From JACVRN01 sp035276685 (GTDB lineage: Bacteria; Acidobacteriota; Blastocatellia; Pyrinomonadales; Pyrinomonadaceae), in assembly GCA_035276685.1 (NCBI GenBank), contig DATELK010000065.1, positions 16,719 to 80,718 on the forward strand: a stretch of 64,000 bases of DNA, given 5' to 3'. Numbering within the stretch: position 1 is the stretch's first letter; every line of letters starts with the position of its first letter. The position numbers and the translations under genes were made by a program. Of this stretch, positions 55,638 to 64,000 are shown piece after piece. Under the pieces are notes generated by a model. That model saw nothing but the letters and a program-made list of their open reading frames with translations. It did not search any database and was not told the origin of the DNA.

Positions 55638-56411
55638 ATGGGTCGCAAAAGTGGAGTCTTAGATCATTGGGACGAGTCTAATCGCAAGGGCGGCGACCTG
55701 TCGGACGACATCCTCCTGTCATCGCTTCTGGAAGGGCCGGCGAATCTGCTCTTGCAGGCCGGTTATAAGGAGTGGATAGGGACGGGCTACGAGAAGATTC
55801 TGGACGTTGGAAGCGGGCTGGGGCGCTGGGCTCTCTATTTCAACCAGCTCTCGCCCGAGAGCCTCATCTACGCAGCGGATTTTACGCCGAGCGCCATGCT
55901 GCGCGCCAGCCGCTATCTCTCCAATCGCAAAATCCCCATGCGCTACTGCTGCGCCGACGCCTTCAATCTTCCCTTCGCGGACGAGTCCTTTAACCTTGTT
56001 CATTCCTTCGGGCTGATTGAGGACTATCCGAACTACATGGACATGCTGAAGGAGCAGATGAGAGTGCTCAAGCCTGGGGGACGCCTCATCTGCGTCACAC
56101 TGCATCACAGGTCATGGCACGCGCTCTATAAGAAGCTCTTCGGCAGCCGATACTATTCCTTCACGAGCTACGAGCACGACTTCAGCGCGAAGGAGTTGAC
56201 AGGGGCTTTCGAGCAGCTCGGATTGAAGAACATAGAGCTGTCATACGCGGAGCCCATGCACAGGATTGCGGCGGCGCGGCCGTGGAAGCTGGCACAGTTC
56301 ATCGAGTACAACCTGAAGCGCGTTGACCTTTATCTTGAACACAGGCTGAAGCTGCCTCTGGCTCAATACTGGAGCCATGACATCTACATCAAAGGAGATA
56401 AGCCCGCTTAA
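55638..56411 (+). CDS. Class I SAM methyltransferase
   Basis: The 257-residue protein has ILDVGSGLGRWALYFNQLSP, a DFTPSAML acidic loop, VHSFGLIEDYPNYMDML and a conserved RVLKPGGRLICVT strand. It is a cytoplasmic methyltransferase of the UbiE/class I small-molecule group. It overlaps the following gene in the chosen annotation by 35 bases. The target is not evident; the surrounding glycan genes suggest a sugar or lipid-linked glycan. Confidence 0.85.
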   Translation: MGRKSGVLDHWDESNRKGGDLSDDILLSSLLEGPANLLLQAGYKEWIGTGYEKILDVGSGLGRWALYFNQLSPESLIYAADFTPSAMLRASRYLSNRKIPMRYCCADAFNLPFADESFNLVHSFGLIEDYPNYMDMLKEQMRVLKPGGRLICVTLHHRSWHALYKKLFGSRYYSFTSYEHDFSAKELTGAFEQLGLKNIELSYAEPMHRIAAARPWKLAQFIEYNLKRVDLYLEHRLKLPLAQYWSHDIYIKGDKPA

Positions 56412-57858
56412 AAAAGTGCGGGCTTCACGGACGGTCGTAGAGGCTAAGCCTCCGACCGCTCTCGCAATGATGGCTGAACCTGTTCTACGCGATACAAGAT
56501 ATCTTGAGACTTACGGCTGTTACCCGCGCCGCGCCGTCGTAGAGCTTGAAGCAAGCGAAAAACTGGACGCGAAGCTCACACGGTTTAAGCTCCTGCGCTT
56601 GGTCTTCTCTGAAGAGGAATCAAAGCAGACCTTTCTTGAAGAGCCGGAGGGGCAGACGTGGAGCATCTCTTTCAAAGAGCCTACGCTTCTGGAATTCTCC
56701 TTCGAGCTTAACCCCGGCTACTATCTTCTTTTCGCTTCCGGCGAGCGCGGGCGTTTCGCGCTGCCGATTGTCGTTGATGATAGAGAGAGGCCGGCAAGTG
56801 TTGCCGTCATCAGGCCCACCTTTACGCAGTGGAGTTATCACGCAGAGGGCTTCTATCATAATGATTACCGCTCGCAGGCAGACCGCGTGCTGATGTCCGT
56901 AGGCTACAGGGGAGGCCGCGCGGGCCGACTCATGGAAGGCGCGATGCGAAAGACTGCGCGCACTCTTAAGCTTCCGAAAGTCAATTTTCCTTACACGCCG
57001 TTCCCGGCAAATGCTTCCATTAATCTGAATGGTTTCTATCGTCGCAATAATCGCTGGGACAGGCTGATGTGGGATGAAACCTACGGTAGGCTCGAAGGGC
57101 TCTGGGTTGACGAGGTGATTTCAGGCATGCCCGTCTTCGCGCTCTTAGAGAAGAACGCCGTGCCCTATCACGTTTACACGGACGTTGACTTGCATAACCG
57201 CGACCCAAGGCTTGAGCGCTACCGCGTGCTCATATTTTCCGGGCAGGAGGGAATCACCAGAGACTATTACACGATGCTTGAGAGCCTTCAGGCACGGGGC
57301 GAGACATCTTTTCTGCTCTGGGGCGTGCAGGCGTTCGGCTACAGGCAGCTTGATTATGACGCGCGTAGCGGAGAGCTGAGCTACGTGGCGACGCGCGGGC
57401 AGAGAGGCATGTGGGGCGATGCTTTGACAGAGCGCCAGCCCGATTGGGCGGACGAGAGCCGTCTCTTCGGCTTCCACTTTCCGGAGCCGCAGTCGGCCAC
57501 GTGGCGATACGACAAGCCTTATTCCCGCATAGTCGTTCACGACCGGGAGCACGCGATTGTAAGCGCAAGCAATCATTCAGAGACTTATCACTTCGAGGTG
57601 CGCGACCGGCAGGGCGAGACGCATACGGGCCTCACGTGGGCAGGCGGCGAGGTGCAGGAGCGCGTTGACGCGGAAGCCCGTGTGATAGCTTATCTGGATG
57701 ACGACCGCGAGATAATAGGAATCGGCGAGTATCGCAACACGATTATCTTTTCCCCGACTTACCTGCCAGCCTTTTTCGCTTACCAGTCGGCCGAGCACCC
57801 GGAAATCGAGGCGTGGCTCATGGCGGCTTTGAGCTACTTGACGAGGAAGAACGCTTAA
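56377..57858 (+). CDS. N,N-dimethylformamidase large-subunit-like protein
   Basis: The protein has 493 residues. The segment PYHVYTDVDLHNRDPRLERYRVLIFSGQEG and the flanking VIRPTFTQWSYHAEG resemble the beta subunit of dimethylformamidase, which contains a glutamine-amidotransferase-like fold. No amidase-specific residues can be assigned by eye. It lies between a methyltransferase and a GT4 gene, and a hydrolase or deacetylase of the glycan is conceivable. The start is uncertain: ATG 56377 overlaps the upstream gene, ATG 56467 does not (463 residues). Confidence 0.6.
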   Translation: MTSTSKEISPLKKVRASRTVVEAKPPTALAMMAEPVLRDTRYLETYGCYPRRAVVELEASEKLDAKLTRFKLLRLVFSEEESKQTFLEEPEGQTWSISFKEPTLLEFSFELNPGYYLLFASGERGRFALPIVVDDRERPASVAVIRPTFTQWSYHAEGFYHNDYRSQADRVLMSVGYRGGRAGRLMEGAMRKTARTLKLPKVNFPYTPFPANASINLNGFYRRNNRWDRLMWDETYGRLEGLWVDEVISGMPVFALLEKNAVPYHVYTDVDLHNRDPRLERYRVLIFSGQEGITRDYYTMLESLQARGETSFLLWGVQAFGYRQLDYDARSGELSYVATRGQRGMWGDALTERQPDWADESRLFGFHFPEPQSATWRYDKPYSRIVVHDREHAIVSASNHSETYHFEVRDRQGETHTGLTWAGGEVQERVDAEARVIAYLDDDREIIGIGEYRNTIIFSPTYLPAFFAYQSAEHPEIEAWLMAALSYLTRKNA

Positions 57859-57861
57859 GAG

Positions 57862-58998
57862 ATGCGCATCTGCATAATGAGTTCATGGCCGAGCGTTCAC
57901 ACGGAGTACTGGCTCAGGGCGCTTAGTGAGCGCGGCCACGAGGTTCACTTTCTTTTTCCTCTCAAGCACGAGGTCAGCTTTGACGAGCTGCCGAAGGGCG
58001 TGCGGCTGCACAGGTTCGATTGGCAGCCCAAGGTAAAGGGCACGGGCACGTTCACCATGGCCCTTGAGCTGCGCCGCAAGCTCAAGGAGATTGCGCCCGA
58101 CATCTTCCACATACATTCGGTCTTCGCCGTCAGCGACTGGCGGCTCTTCCCGTGGGTCTTCTCTCTCACGACGTTTCACCCGCTGGTGCTGACGGCCTGG
58201 GGAGGCGACCTGCTGAACACCCCCAACAAATCTAAAGCGGGCAGACTCTTTGTGAAGCGTGCGCTCAGGGCGGCGGACTTGATTACCGCCGACTCTCAGT
58301 CGCTTCTGGACGCCGCTCAAAGCCTCGGAGCCGGTCGAGATAAGCTGCACGAGATTCAGTTCGGCGTGGACACTGAGATGCTGAGCCCGCGTGTTGACAC
58401 GAGCGAGGTGCGCGCACGGCTCAGCCTTGGCAGCGGGCCCGTCGTTTACAGCCCGCGAGCCTTCATGCCCGTCTATAACCAGCTGAGCATCGTAGAGGCG
58501 GCGCACGTTATCTTGCAGACGCAGCCCGACTGCCGCTTCATCTTCAAGATTCGCTCCGACCATCACTCTGCGGAAGAAGAGGCTCGCGTGCGCGAGCGAA
58601 TCAAAGAGCTTGGCATAGAACGCTCTGTACGGATTATCTCAGACCTGCCTTACGCGGAGCTTCCGGCCCTCTACGCGCTCGCGGACGTAATCGTCTCCGT
58701 CCCCGATTTCGACGGGACGCCCAGAAGCGTGCTTGAGGCTATGGCCTGCGGCGCGTTCCCAGTTGTGAGCGACGTGGCGGCCTTGCGCGAATGGATTACA
58801 GACGATGACAATGGTCTTTTCGTGCGAGAGGCAGAGCCGGAAGAGATTGCCCGCGCCGTCCTCAAAGCCCTCGCGTCGCGCGAGCTGCTGGAGCGTGCGA
58901 AAGTTAAGAACAGAGAGATTGTGGAGACCCGGGCCAGCAGTCGCTACTGGGTCGCCCGCATGGAAGACCTTTATAATAGCCTGACCCGCAGAGGATAG
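57862..58998 (+). CDS. Family 4 glycosyltransferase
   Basis: This 378-residue GT-B protein has an N-lobe RICIMSSWPSVHTEYWLRAL and TAWGGDLLNTPNKSKAG, and a donor lobe VYSPRAFMPVYNQLSIVEA with DFDGTPRSVLEAMACGAFPV. It starts 3 bases after the previous stop and is in the same transcription unit as the Wzx gene. Substrates unknown. Confidence 0.9.
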   Translation: MRICIMSSWPSVHTEYWLRALSERGHEVHFLFPLKHEVSFDELPKGVRLHRFDWQPKVKGTGTFTMALELRRKLKEIAPDIFHIHSVFAVSDWRLFPWVFSLTTFHPLVLTAWGGDLLNTPNKSKAGRLFVKRALRAADLITADSQSLLDAAQSLGAGRDKLHEIQFGVDTEMLSPRVDTSEVRARLSLGSGPVVYSPRAFMPVYNQLSIVEAAHVILQTQPDCRFIFKIRSDHHSAEEEARVRERIKELGIERSVRIISDLPYAELPALYALADVIVSVPDFDGTPRSVLEAMACGAFPVVSDVAALREWITDDDNGLFVREAEPEEIARAVLKALASRELLERAKVKNREIVETRASSRYWVARMEDLYNSLTRRG

Positions 58999-59017
58999 AG
59001 TATTAGCGAAGCCGAAG

Positions 59018-60529
59018 ATGCTGCATCACCTTAGACGCTTATCAACACAGACCGTCATTTACGGCATGGGCGACGCCGTCACGCGCATCGCCGGGCTGAT
59101 TCTGCTTCCCATCTACACGCGCATTCTGACGCCAGCGGATTACGGCAGGCTCGCGCTGCTCGTTCTGGTCTCGACCATCATCTCTCTCATACTTGAGTTC
59201 GGGATGCGCTCGGCCTTCTTCCGTTTCTACTTTCAGCATGAAGAGGTGGAAGTAAGACGCAGGTTGACGGGCACGGCTCTTATCTTTCTGCTCGGCGCGG
59301 CGCTCATTATCCTCGCGCCGCTCTTCTTATCCATAAGCTACCTGTCGCTGCCCCTCTTTAAAGACGCCGCGCTGCTTCCGTTGATTCAGATTGTCCTGAT
59401 TGGAACCTTCTTCGACTTAGGCTCAATCATCCCTTTCTCAATCTTTCGCGCGGAGCAGCGCGCCACGCAGTACGCCGCGCTTTCACTCATGCGCTTCTTC
59501 ATTAACACGATATTGAATATCGTCGCGGTGGTCGTGCTGCGTTGGGGTGTCGAGGGCATCATCTACGCGAACCTTCTGACCTCAATCCTCTTCTTTCTCA
59601 TCTGTCTAGTGCTGACGCTGCCCTCCATCAGGTGGACGATTGATTTCGGCCTGCTGAAGAGGCTGCTGGTCTTCGGCCTGCCGCTTGTCCCGGCTTACCT
59701 TGCCGGGTGGGCACTGACCTTTTCAGACCGCTTCTTTCTTGAAAGATACGCAGACCTCTCGCAGGTGGGTGTCTACGCCATTGGCTACAGCATAGCGAGC
59801 GTGCTGAACATGGTGATGGGCTGGTTTAATACCGCGTGGCTGCCCTACTGTTATTCCGTGGCGGAGCAGCCCGGTGCGAAAGAGTTCTACGCGCGCATGC
59901 TGACTTACGCGCTCACGCTCTTTACGTTGGTGGCGATAGGACTGAGCCTTTTTTCGCCGGAGGTTTTGTATCTGCTGGCGACTCCTTCGTATTACGGGGC
60001 GGCCAGAGTTGTGCCGCTTGTGACGCTCGCGTACCTCTTTTACGAGGCCAATTATCTGATTGCGTTCGGTCTTGATCTCACAGGTAAGACCTCTTATTAT
60101 GGTTTAATCGTTGGCATCGCTGCTGTGCTTAATCTGCTCCTAAATTTTTCATTGATACCACCATTCGGGATGATGGGCGCTGCGTGGGCGACGGCGCTCT
60201 CCTACATGAGCTTGATGGTCTTGGCTTACGTGATAGTCAGGCGCATATACCCTGTGCGCTATGAAAAGGTGCGCCTTCTTAAGCTGAGCCTGACGAGCGT
60301 CGGACTCTTCCTGGCGGGCATGAGCTTGAAGACGGGACGCCTCTGGGTTGATTTGGGAGTGGGCGCGGCGGTTATCCTGAGCTGGCTGGCCATACTGTAT
60401 TTCACCAGATTCTTCACCGAGCGCGAGCTTGCGACCGCCAGGGCCGCCACCCACTCAGTCCTGCAAACATTGCGCGACCCGTTCAAGCGCGCTCGTCCCA
60501 AAAATCTGGTGAAAGAAGATTCCGTCTGA
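59018..60529 (+). CDS. wzx: Lipid-linked oligosaccharide flippase (Wzx/MOP family)
   Basis: The 503-residue protein has about 14 membrane helices and the MOP/PST start QTVIYGMGDAVTRIAGLILL followed by PIYTRILTPADYGRLALL. It flips undecaprenyl-pyrophosphate-linked repeat units to the periplasm. It is the only Wzx in the window, and the two O-antigen polymerases lie far away on the other strand. It coexists with a Wzm/Wzt exporter, so two glycans or two routes may be made. Confidence 0.92.
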   Translation: MLHHLRRLSTQTVIYGMGDAVTRIAGLILLPIYTRILTPADYGRLALLVLVSTIISLILEFGMRSAFFRFYFQHEEVEVRRRLTGTALIFLLGAALIILAPLFLSISYLSLPLFKDAALLPLIQIVLIGTFFDLGSIIPFSIFRAEQRATQYAALSLMRFFINTILNIVAVVVLRWGVEGIIYANLLTSILFFLICLVLTLPSIRWTIDFGLLKRLLVFGLPLVPAYLAGWALTFSDRFFLERYADLSQVGVYAIGYSIASVLNMVMGWFNTAWLPYCYSVAEQPGAKEFYARMLTYALTLFTLVAIGLSLFSPEVLYLLATPSYYGAARVVPLVTLAYLFYEANYLIAFGLDLTGKTSYYGLIVGIAAVLNLLLNFSLIPPFGMMGAAWATALSYMSLMVLAYVIVRRIYPVRYEKVRLLKLSLTSVGLFLAGMSLKTGRLWVDLGVGAAVILSWLAILYFTRFFTERELATARAATHSVLQTLRDPFKRARPKNLVKEDSV

Positions 60530-60542
60530 CCAGGGGAAGTTA

Positions 60543-61685
60543 ATGTCTCTTAGAAGAATAGTAAAAAAACCGATTCTGTTCGGCGTCGATCTGACCGCAG
60601 ACCTCCTTGTGCTGTTGATGAAGGCTATGTATCGCCTTTCTCCCGACGAGCCGGGCGGCGCGCCCGCACAGGCAGATAACTTTGACAGCCTGCGCGTGCA
60701 GGAGAAAGAGCAGTTCGAGGCCATTCTGGACAGAGAGACGCGCCGCATCAAGCCGGAGTACATAGAGTACAGACGCTGCCCCAACTGCGATTCAGAGTCG
60801 CACAGGCTGGTCTTCCCGACGCAGGATTTTTTCGATTACGTGAAGTGTCAGGAGTGCGGGTTCGTCTACGCTTGGCAGATGCTGACGCACGAGGCGCGCA
60901 CGAAGATTTACGGCGGCTTAACCGGCACAGGCGCGGCCGAAGTCTGTTGCAGCCCTTCTGGCAGGGCCGCAGACCGCGAGCGATTCAATTTCCCCTTGAG
61001 CCTCATACTTAAATATCACAGGGGCGGGAACCTTCTGGACGTGGGCTGCGGCGTCGGGAACTTTCTGAATCAGGCCCGGGAGGCTGGCTTTTCCGTGCAG
61101 GGCATAGAGACGCATCCCGAGTTCAGAGAGGCCGCGAAGGCGAGCTACCACATCGACGTGCAGACGGGAATCTTCGAAGAGATGGAGCTGCCGGAAGACC
61201 ACTTTCAGGTGGTCACCATGTGGGAGACGCTTGAGCACATTTACCATCCGAAGGCGGCTATCAAGCGCGCTTTCGAGATACTGATGCCTAAAGGGATACT
61301 AGCCATCTCCGTCCCGAATCTCTCTAACCTCGGCTTTTTCATGCTGCGCGAGTACAGCGCGCATCGCGGCGGCGAGCATATCAACTTCTTCTCGCCCGCC
61401 ACGCTCTCGCGCATGTTGACGGACTGCGGCTTCACGGTCGTAGAGTCGCACACCACCGGCAATTCGGACTGGGGCGCGATGGTCAACCTGCTCAATCTGG
61501 ATTTGGACAAGGTCTACTGTTACGACAACGTCGGAAGGAAGAAGGAGGCAACGCCGCCCACGCCCTTCTTCGCGCCTCACGAAGCCACCTTCTTAAAGCG
61601 CGTGGTCTTCCCGGCCCTCTCTCGCTACGAGAGCAGAACGGGTAAAGGAGAAGGCATCACTATTCTCGCCCGGAAGGATGTCTGA
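60543..61685 (+). CDS. Class I SAM methyltransferase with zinc-binding N-terminus
   Basis: The protein has 380 residues. A membrane-proximal N-terminus (residues 10-40) is followed by a zinc-ribbon-like pair (CPNCDSE ... VKCQECGFVY) and a methyltransferase core (NLLDVGCGVGNFLNQA; TMWETLEHIYHPKAAI; SVPNLSNLGF). This is the layout of sugar/polyketide methyltransferases acting on large or lipid-linked substrates. Its stop overlaps the next gene by 8 bases. Confidence 0.87.
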   Translation: MSLRRIVKKPILFGVDLTADLLVLLMKAMYRLSPDEPGGAPAQADNFDSLRVQEKEQFEAILDRETRRIKPEYIEYRRCPNCDSESHRLVFPTQDFFDYVKCQECGFVYAWQMLTHEARTKIYGGLTGTGAAEVCCSPSGRAADRERFNFPLSLILKYHRGGNLLDVGCGVGNFLNQAREAGFSVQGIETHPEFREAAKASYHIDVQTGIFEEMELPEDHFQVVTMWETLEHIYHPKAAIKRAFEILMPKGILAISVPNLSNLGFFMLREYSAHRGGEHINFFSPATLSRMLTDCGFTVVESHTTGNSDWGAMVNLLNLDLDKVYCYDNVGRKKEATPPTPFFAPHEATFLKRVVFPALSRYESRTGKGEGITILARKDV

Positions 61686-63954
61686 GACGAAAGGTGCAAC
61701 TCCTCAGAGCAAAGCGCTCGCGCACGCGTCTATTAAAAAGAGTTTGAGAATGAGACAAGTTTGTCTGAACGAACGACAGGAAGTTCTGGTCACGGAGATA
61801 CCTGCCCCGGCTCTCTCCGAAGGACAGGTGCTGGTTCGCACGCACTATTCCCTGATTAGCTCCGGCACGGAGCTTTCCACGGCGGCGCAGGGCGCGGCGA
61901 CGCCCTCTCCCATGCGTCGTCGCGTAGAGCTGTTAAGAAAAGTCGGCGCAACCATCCAGCGCGAAGGCATCGCCACGACCATCTCTCGCGTCCGTCAGCG
62001 TCTTCAGCCAGCGCCCGTCTTGCAGGGGCGAGGCTACATAGCCGCAGGCGAAGTGATAGAGGTCGGCGCAGGCGTGAGCGACGTAGAGGTGGGCGACCTT
62101 GTGGCATGCGCGGGCGGCAGCGCGAATCATGCTGAGATTATCGCAGTGCCTCGCAACCTTCTGGTTCGAGTGCCTGCCGAGGTTCCCCTGCGCGAAGCCT
62201 GCTTCACCACCTTAGGCGCTATAGCCATGCAGGGCCTAAGACGCGCCGGGGCGAGTTTCGGCGAAACGGTCGTCGTCATAGGCCTCGGCCTGATAGGACA
62301 GCTAACCTGCCAACTGGCAGAGGCGGCGGGCTGTGTCGTCATAGCAGTTGACCTGGTGGACGAGCGCCTGAAGCTTGCTAAGGAGTTGGGCGCGCATTAC
62401 GTCATCAACGCGGGCACGGACAACACCGTCCAGTCCGTCCGGCACATCACAGGCGACTACGGAGCGGACGCCGTGCTCATCTGCGCCGCCACGGGCAGCA
62501 GCGCTCCCGTCAACGACGCCTTTCAAATGTGCAGGGAGCGCGGCCGCGCCATCATAGTCGGCGACGTAGGCATGAATCTTGAGCGGGCGCAGTTCTATCA
62601 CAAGGAGCTTGACCTGCTGATTTCAAGGTCATACGGGCCGGGAAGGTACGATTACGAGTACGAGCAGTTGGGAGTTGATTATCCGATTGGATACGTGCGC
62701 TGGACTGAGAACCGCAACATGGCCGAGTTCGTCAGGCTGCTGGCGGCGGGAAAGGTGCGCGTGTCTCCTCTCATCTCTGCCGAGTACTCGCTGGAAGATG
62801 CGGCAAGCGCTTACAGCACCCTGTCTGCAAAGTCCAGAGAGATGTTGGGCGTGCTCTTTCGTTACGAGAGCGAGGCTAAGCCGGAGCAAAGCCCTTCGAG
62901 AGTCGTTCACTTAAAGCGCACGGTTGAAGGGGGTGCGAGCGGGCGCGTGCGCTTTGCCGTCATAGGGGCGGGAAGCTTCGCGCGCGGCTTTCACATTCCA
63001 AGCATCTGCAAGATGCCTGAGAGCGAGCTTGTAGCCATAGCGAACTTCACAGGCGTCAACGCGCGTCAGGCGGCTGAAGAGTTCGGCGCAAGCTACTGCA
63101 CGACCGATTACAAAGAGGTGCTGGCCGATGATAAGGTGGACGCCGTGGTGATAACCACGCGCCACCACCTTCATGCAGAGATGAGCCTCGCTGCGGCCCA
63201 GAGCCGCAAGCATATTTTTGTAGAGAAGCCGCTGGCCCTGACTCTTGAAGATTGCAGGGAGGTCTCTCAGGCGGTCGCGGACGCGGGCGTGCTCCTGACC
63301 GTGGGCTTTAACCGTCGCTTCGCCCCGCTTGCGTTGGAGATGAAAGCGCTGCTGGATAAGACGCCGGGGCCGAAGATGTTGACCTACCGCGTGAACGCCG
63401 GGTGGCTTCCGCCTGACCACTGGTCTATAGACCCTGTGCAGGGCGGCGGTCGCATACTCGGAGAGGGCTGCCACTTCTTCGACCTCCTTTATTACTTTAT
63501 AGGCGCTGAGCCCGTGAGGATTGCCGCCTCGCAGGCTCGTCCCATGAAAGAGAGCAAAGACCCCGCGAACATGAGCGCGACGGTAGAGTTCGCGGACGGC
63601 TCTGTAGGCACGCTCCTTTACACAGTCATAGGCGATAAGGCTCTGCCCAAAGAGCGAGTCGAGGCCTTCTGCGGCGGGAAGGCATTCGTGCTCGACAATT
63701 TTGACTCGCTGGAATCCTACGGAGCAGGCGGGACTAATTCTTCCACGGCTTCGAATGACAAAGGCCACTTCGGATTGATGCAGCACTTTTGCGACGCGGT
63801 GCTGGGCAAGACGCCGCTACAGATAACCGCGCTGGATGGTCTGCGGGCAACTCTCTGCGCAGAGAAAGCCCTTGAGTCTGCGCGGAGCGGAAAATTTGTA
63901 GACATAAGCGCAGACGAGCTGACTGGTAAAGCAGGTCAGAACCGCCTGCGGTAG
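61678..63954 (+). CDS. Bi-domain oxidoreductase: zinc-type alcohol dehydrogenase fused to Gfo/Idh/MocA dehydrogenase
   Basis: The protein has 758 residues. The N-terminal half (about 25-400) is a medium-chain dehydrogenase (LVRTHYSLISSGTELSTAA; NAD motif VVVIGLGLIGQLTCQLAEA). The C-terminal half (about 420-730) is a Gfo/Idh/MocA enzyme (FAVIGAGSFARGFHIPSI; KHIFVEKPLALTLEDC; GGRILGEGCHFFDLLYYF). Such fusions occur in sugar and inositol-type polysaccharide loci, where they probably oxidise or reduce a sugar or uronate. The ATG at 61678 overlaps the previous stop; ATG 61750 is an alternative. Its last six codons and the stop are supplied by repeat A3. Confidence 0.9.
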   Translation: MSETKGATPQSKALAHASIKKSLRMRQVCLNERQEVLVTEIPAPALSEGQVLVRTHYSLISSGTELSTAAQGAATPSPMRRRVELLRKVGATIQREGIATTISRVRQRLQPAPVLQGRGYIAAGEVIEVGAGVSDVEVGDLVACAGGSANHAEIIAVPRNLLVRVPAEVPLREACFTTLGAIAMQGLRRAGASFGETVVVIGLGLIGQLTCQLAEAAGCVVIAVDLVDERLKLAKELGAHYVINAGTDNTVQSVRHITGDYGADAVLICAATGSSAPVNDAFQMCRERGRAIIVGDVGMNLERAQFYHKELDLLISRSYGPGRYDYEYEQLGVDYPIGYVRWTENRNMAEFVRLLAAGKVRVSPLISAEYSLEDAASAYSTLSAKSREMLGVLFRYESEAKPEQSPSRVVHLKRTVEGGASGRVRFAVIGAGSFARGFHIPSICKMPESELVAIANFTGVNARQAAEEFGASYCTTDYKEVLADDKVDAVVITTRHHLHAEMSLAAAQSRKHIFVEKPLALTLEDCREVSQAVADAGVLLTVGFNRRFAPLALEMKALLDKTPGPKMLTYRVNAGWLPPDHWSIDPVQGGGRILGEGCHFFDLLYYFIGAEPVRIAASQARPMKESKDPANMSATVEFADGSVGTLLYTVIGDKALPKERVEAFCGGKAFVLDNFDSLESYGAGGTNSSTASNDKGHFGLMQHFCDAVLGKTPLQITALDGLRATLCAEKALESARSGKFVDISADELTGKAGQNRLR

Positions 63955-64000
63955 CGGGCGGGTTCTTCTTTACTTTTAGGCATGACTCTAGCCCTACTGA
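63933..64000 (+). repeat. Dispersed palindromic repeat A, copy 3 (cut by window end)
   Basis: The left arm 63933-63963 matches copy 2 except for one base (agaa for agta). A centre with 'gcatgactctagccctactga' then runs to the window end; the right arm lies outside. The CDS of the bi-domain oxidoreductase ends inside the arm (TAG at 63952-63954). Confidence 0.88.

Overview
The window is almost entirely a surface-polysaccharide biosynthesis, export and modification locus. GC-rich codon use, very few spacers, and two families of dispersed palindromic repeats fit an Acidobacteriota-type bacterium (Blastocatellia-like). That assignment is an impression from gene style, not a phylogenetic result. 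No rRNA, tRNA or CRISPR array was seen.

Layout. 1-3311 (minus, cut by the window edge): a very large secreted adhesin-like protein (malectin, Kelch, CBM-like and FN3 domains). 3312-3720: promoter region and palindromic repeat A1. 3721-9045 (minus): ABC polysaccharide exporter (Wzm/Wzt) with three family-2 glycosyltransferases. 9100-13036: an O-antigen polymerase/ligase, a diverged sigma-like regulator and a convergent small zinc-finger (anti-sigma-type) protein with a strong terminator. 13122-20242: a stand-alone A-T-TE NRPS with a beta-alanine-like code, an acyl-CoA synthetase translationally coupled to a UDP-glucuronate decarboxylase interrupted by an intein, and a hotdog thioesterase. 20277-38080: methyltransferases, second O-antigen polymerase/ligase, TPR protein, WecA-type priming enzyme fused to a CapD-like half, epimerases, GT4/GT39/GT2 enzymes, RmlA-like and RmlC-like proteins, an AsnB-type amidotransferase and a multi-TM protein. 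38108-50376: more GT4 enzymes, a tightly overlapping CDP-branched-deoxysugar operon (rfbF-rfbG-C-methyltransferase-3,5-epimerase-SDR plus acyltransferase), and a second AsnB. 50377-51087: repeat A2, a 21-bp tandem array and a divergent promoter. 51088-63954 (plus): LegB-like dehydratase, nucleotidyltransferase, DegT aminotransferase, radical SAM/SPASM enzyme with a four-Cys partner, methyltransferases, a dimethylformamidase-like protein, GT4, Wzx flippase and a bi-domain oxidoreductase whose stop codon lies inside repeat A3.

How it works together. Nucleotide-sugar enzymes (Uxs, GalE, RmlA/C-like, RfbF/G, LegB/DegT) supply activated and rare sugars. A WecA-type transferase primes the lipid carrier, and at least nine glycosyltransferases extend the glycan. 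Methyl-, acyl- and amidotransferases decorate it. Both an ABC exporter and a Wzx/Wzy-type route are encoded.

The most unusual item is the 332-residue intein (with LAGLIDADG endonuclease motifs) inserted between Ser and Cys directly before the catalytic Tyr of the UDP-glucuronate decarboxylase. Others are the predicted beta-alanine-activating NRPS, the repeats that have donated stop codons and C-terminal tails to neighbouring genes, and the 21-bp minisatellite at the strand-switch point.
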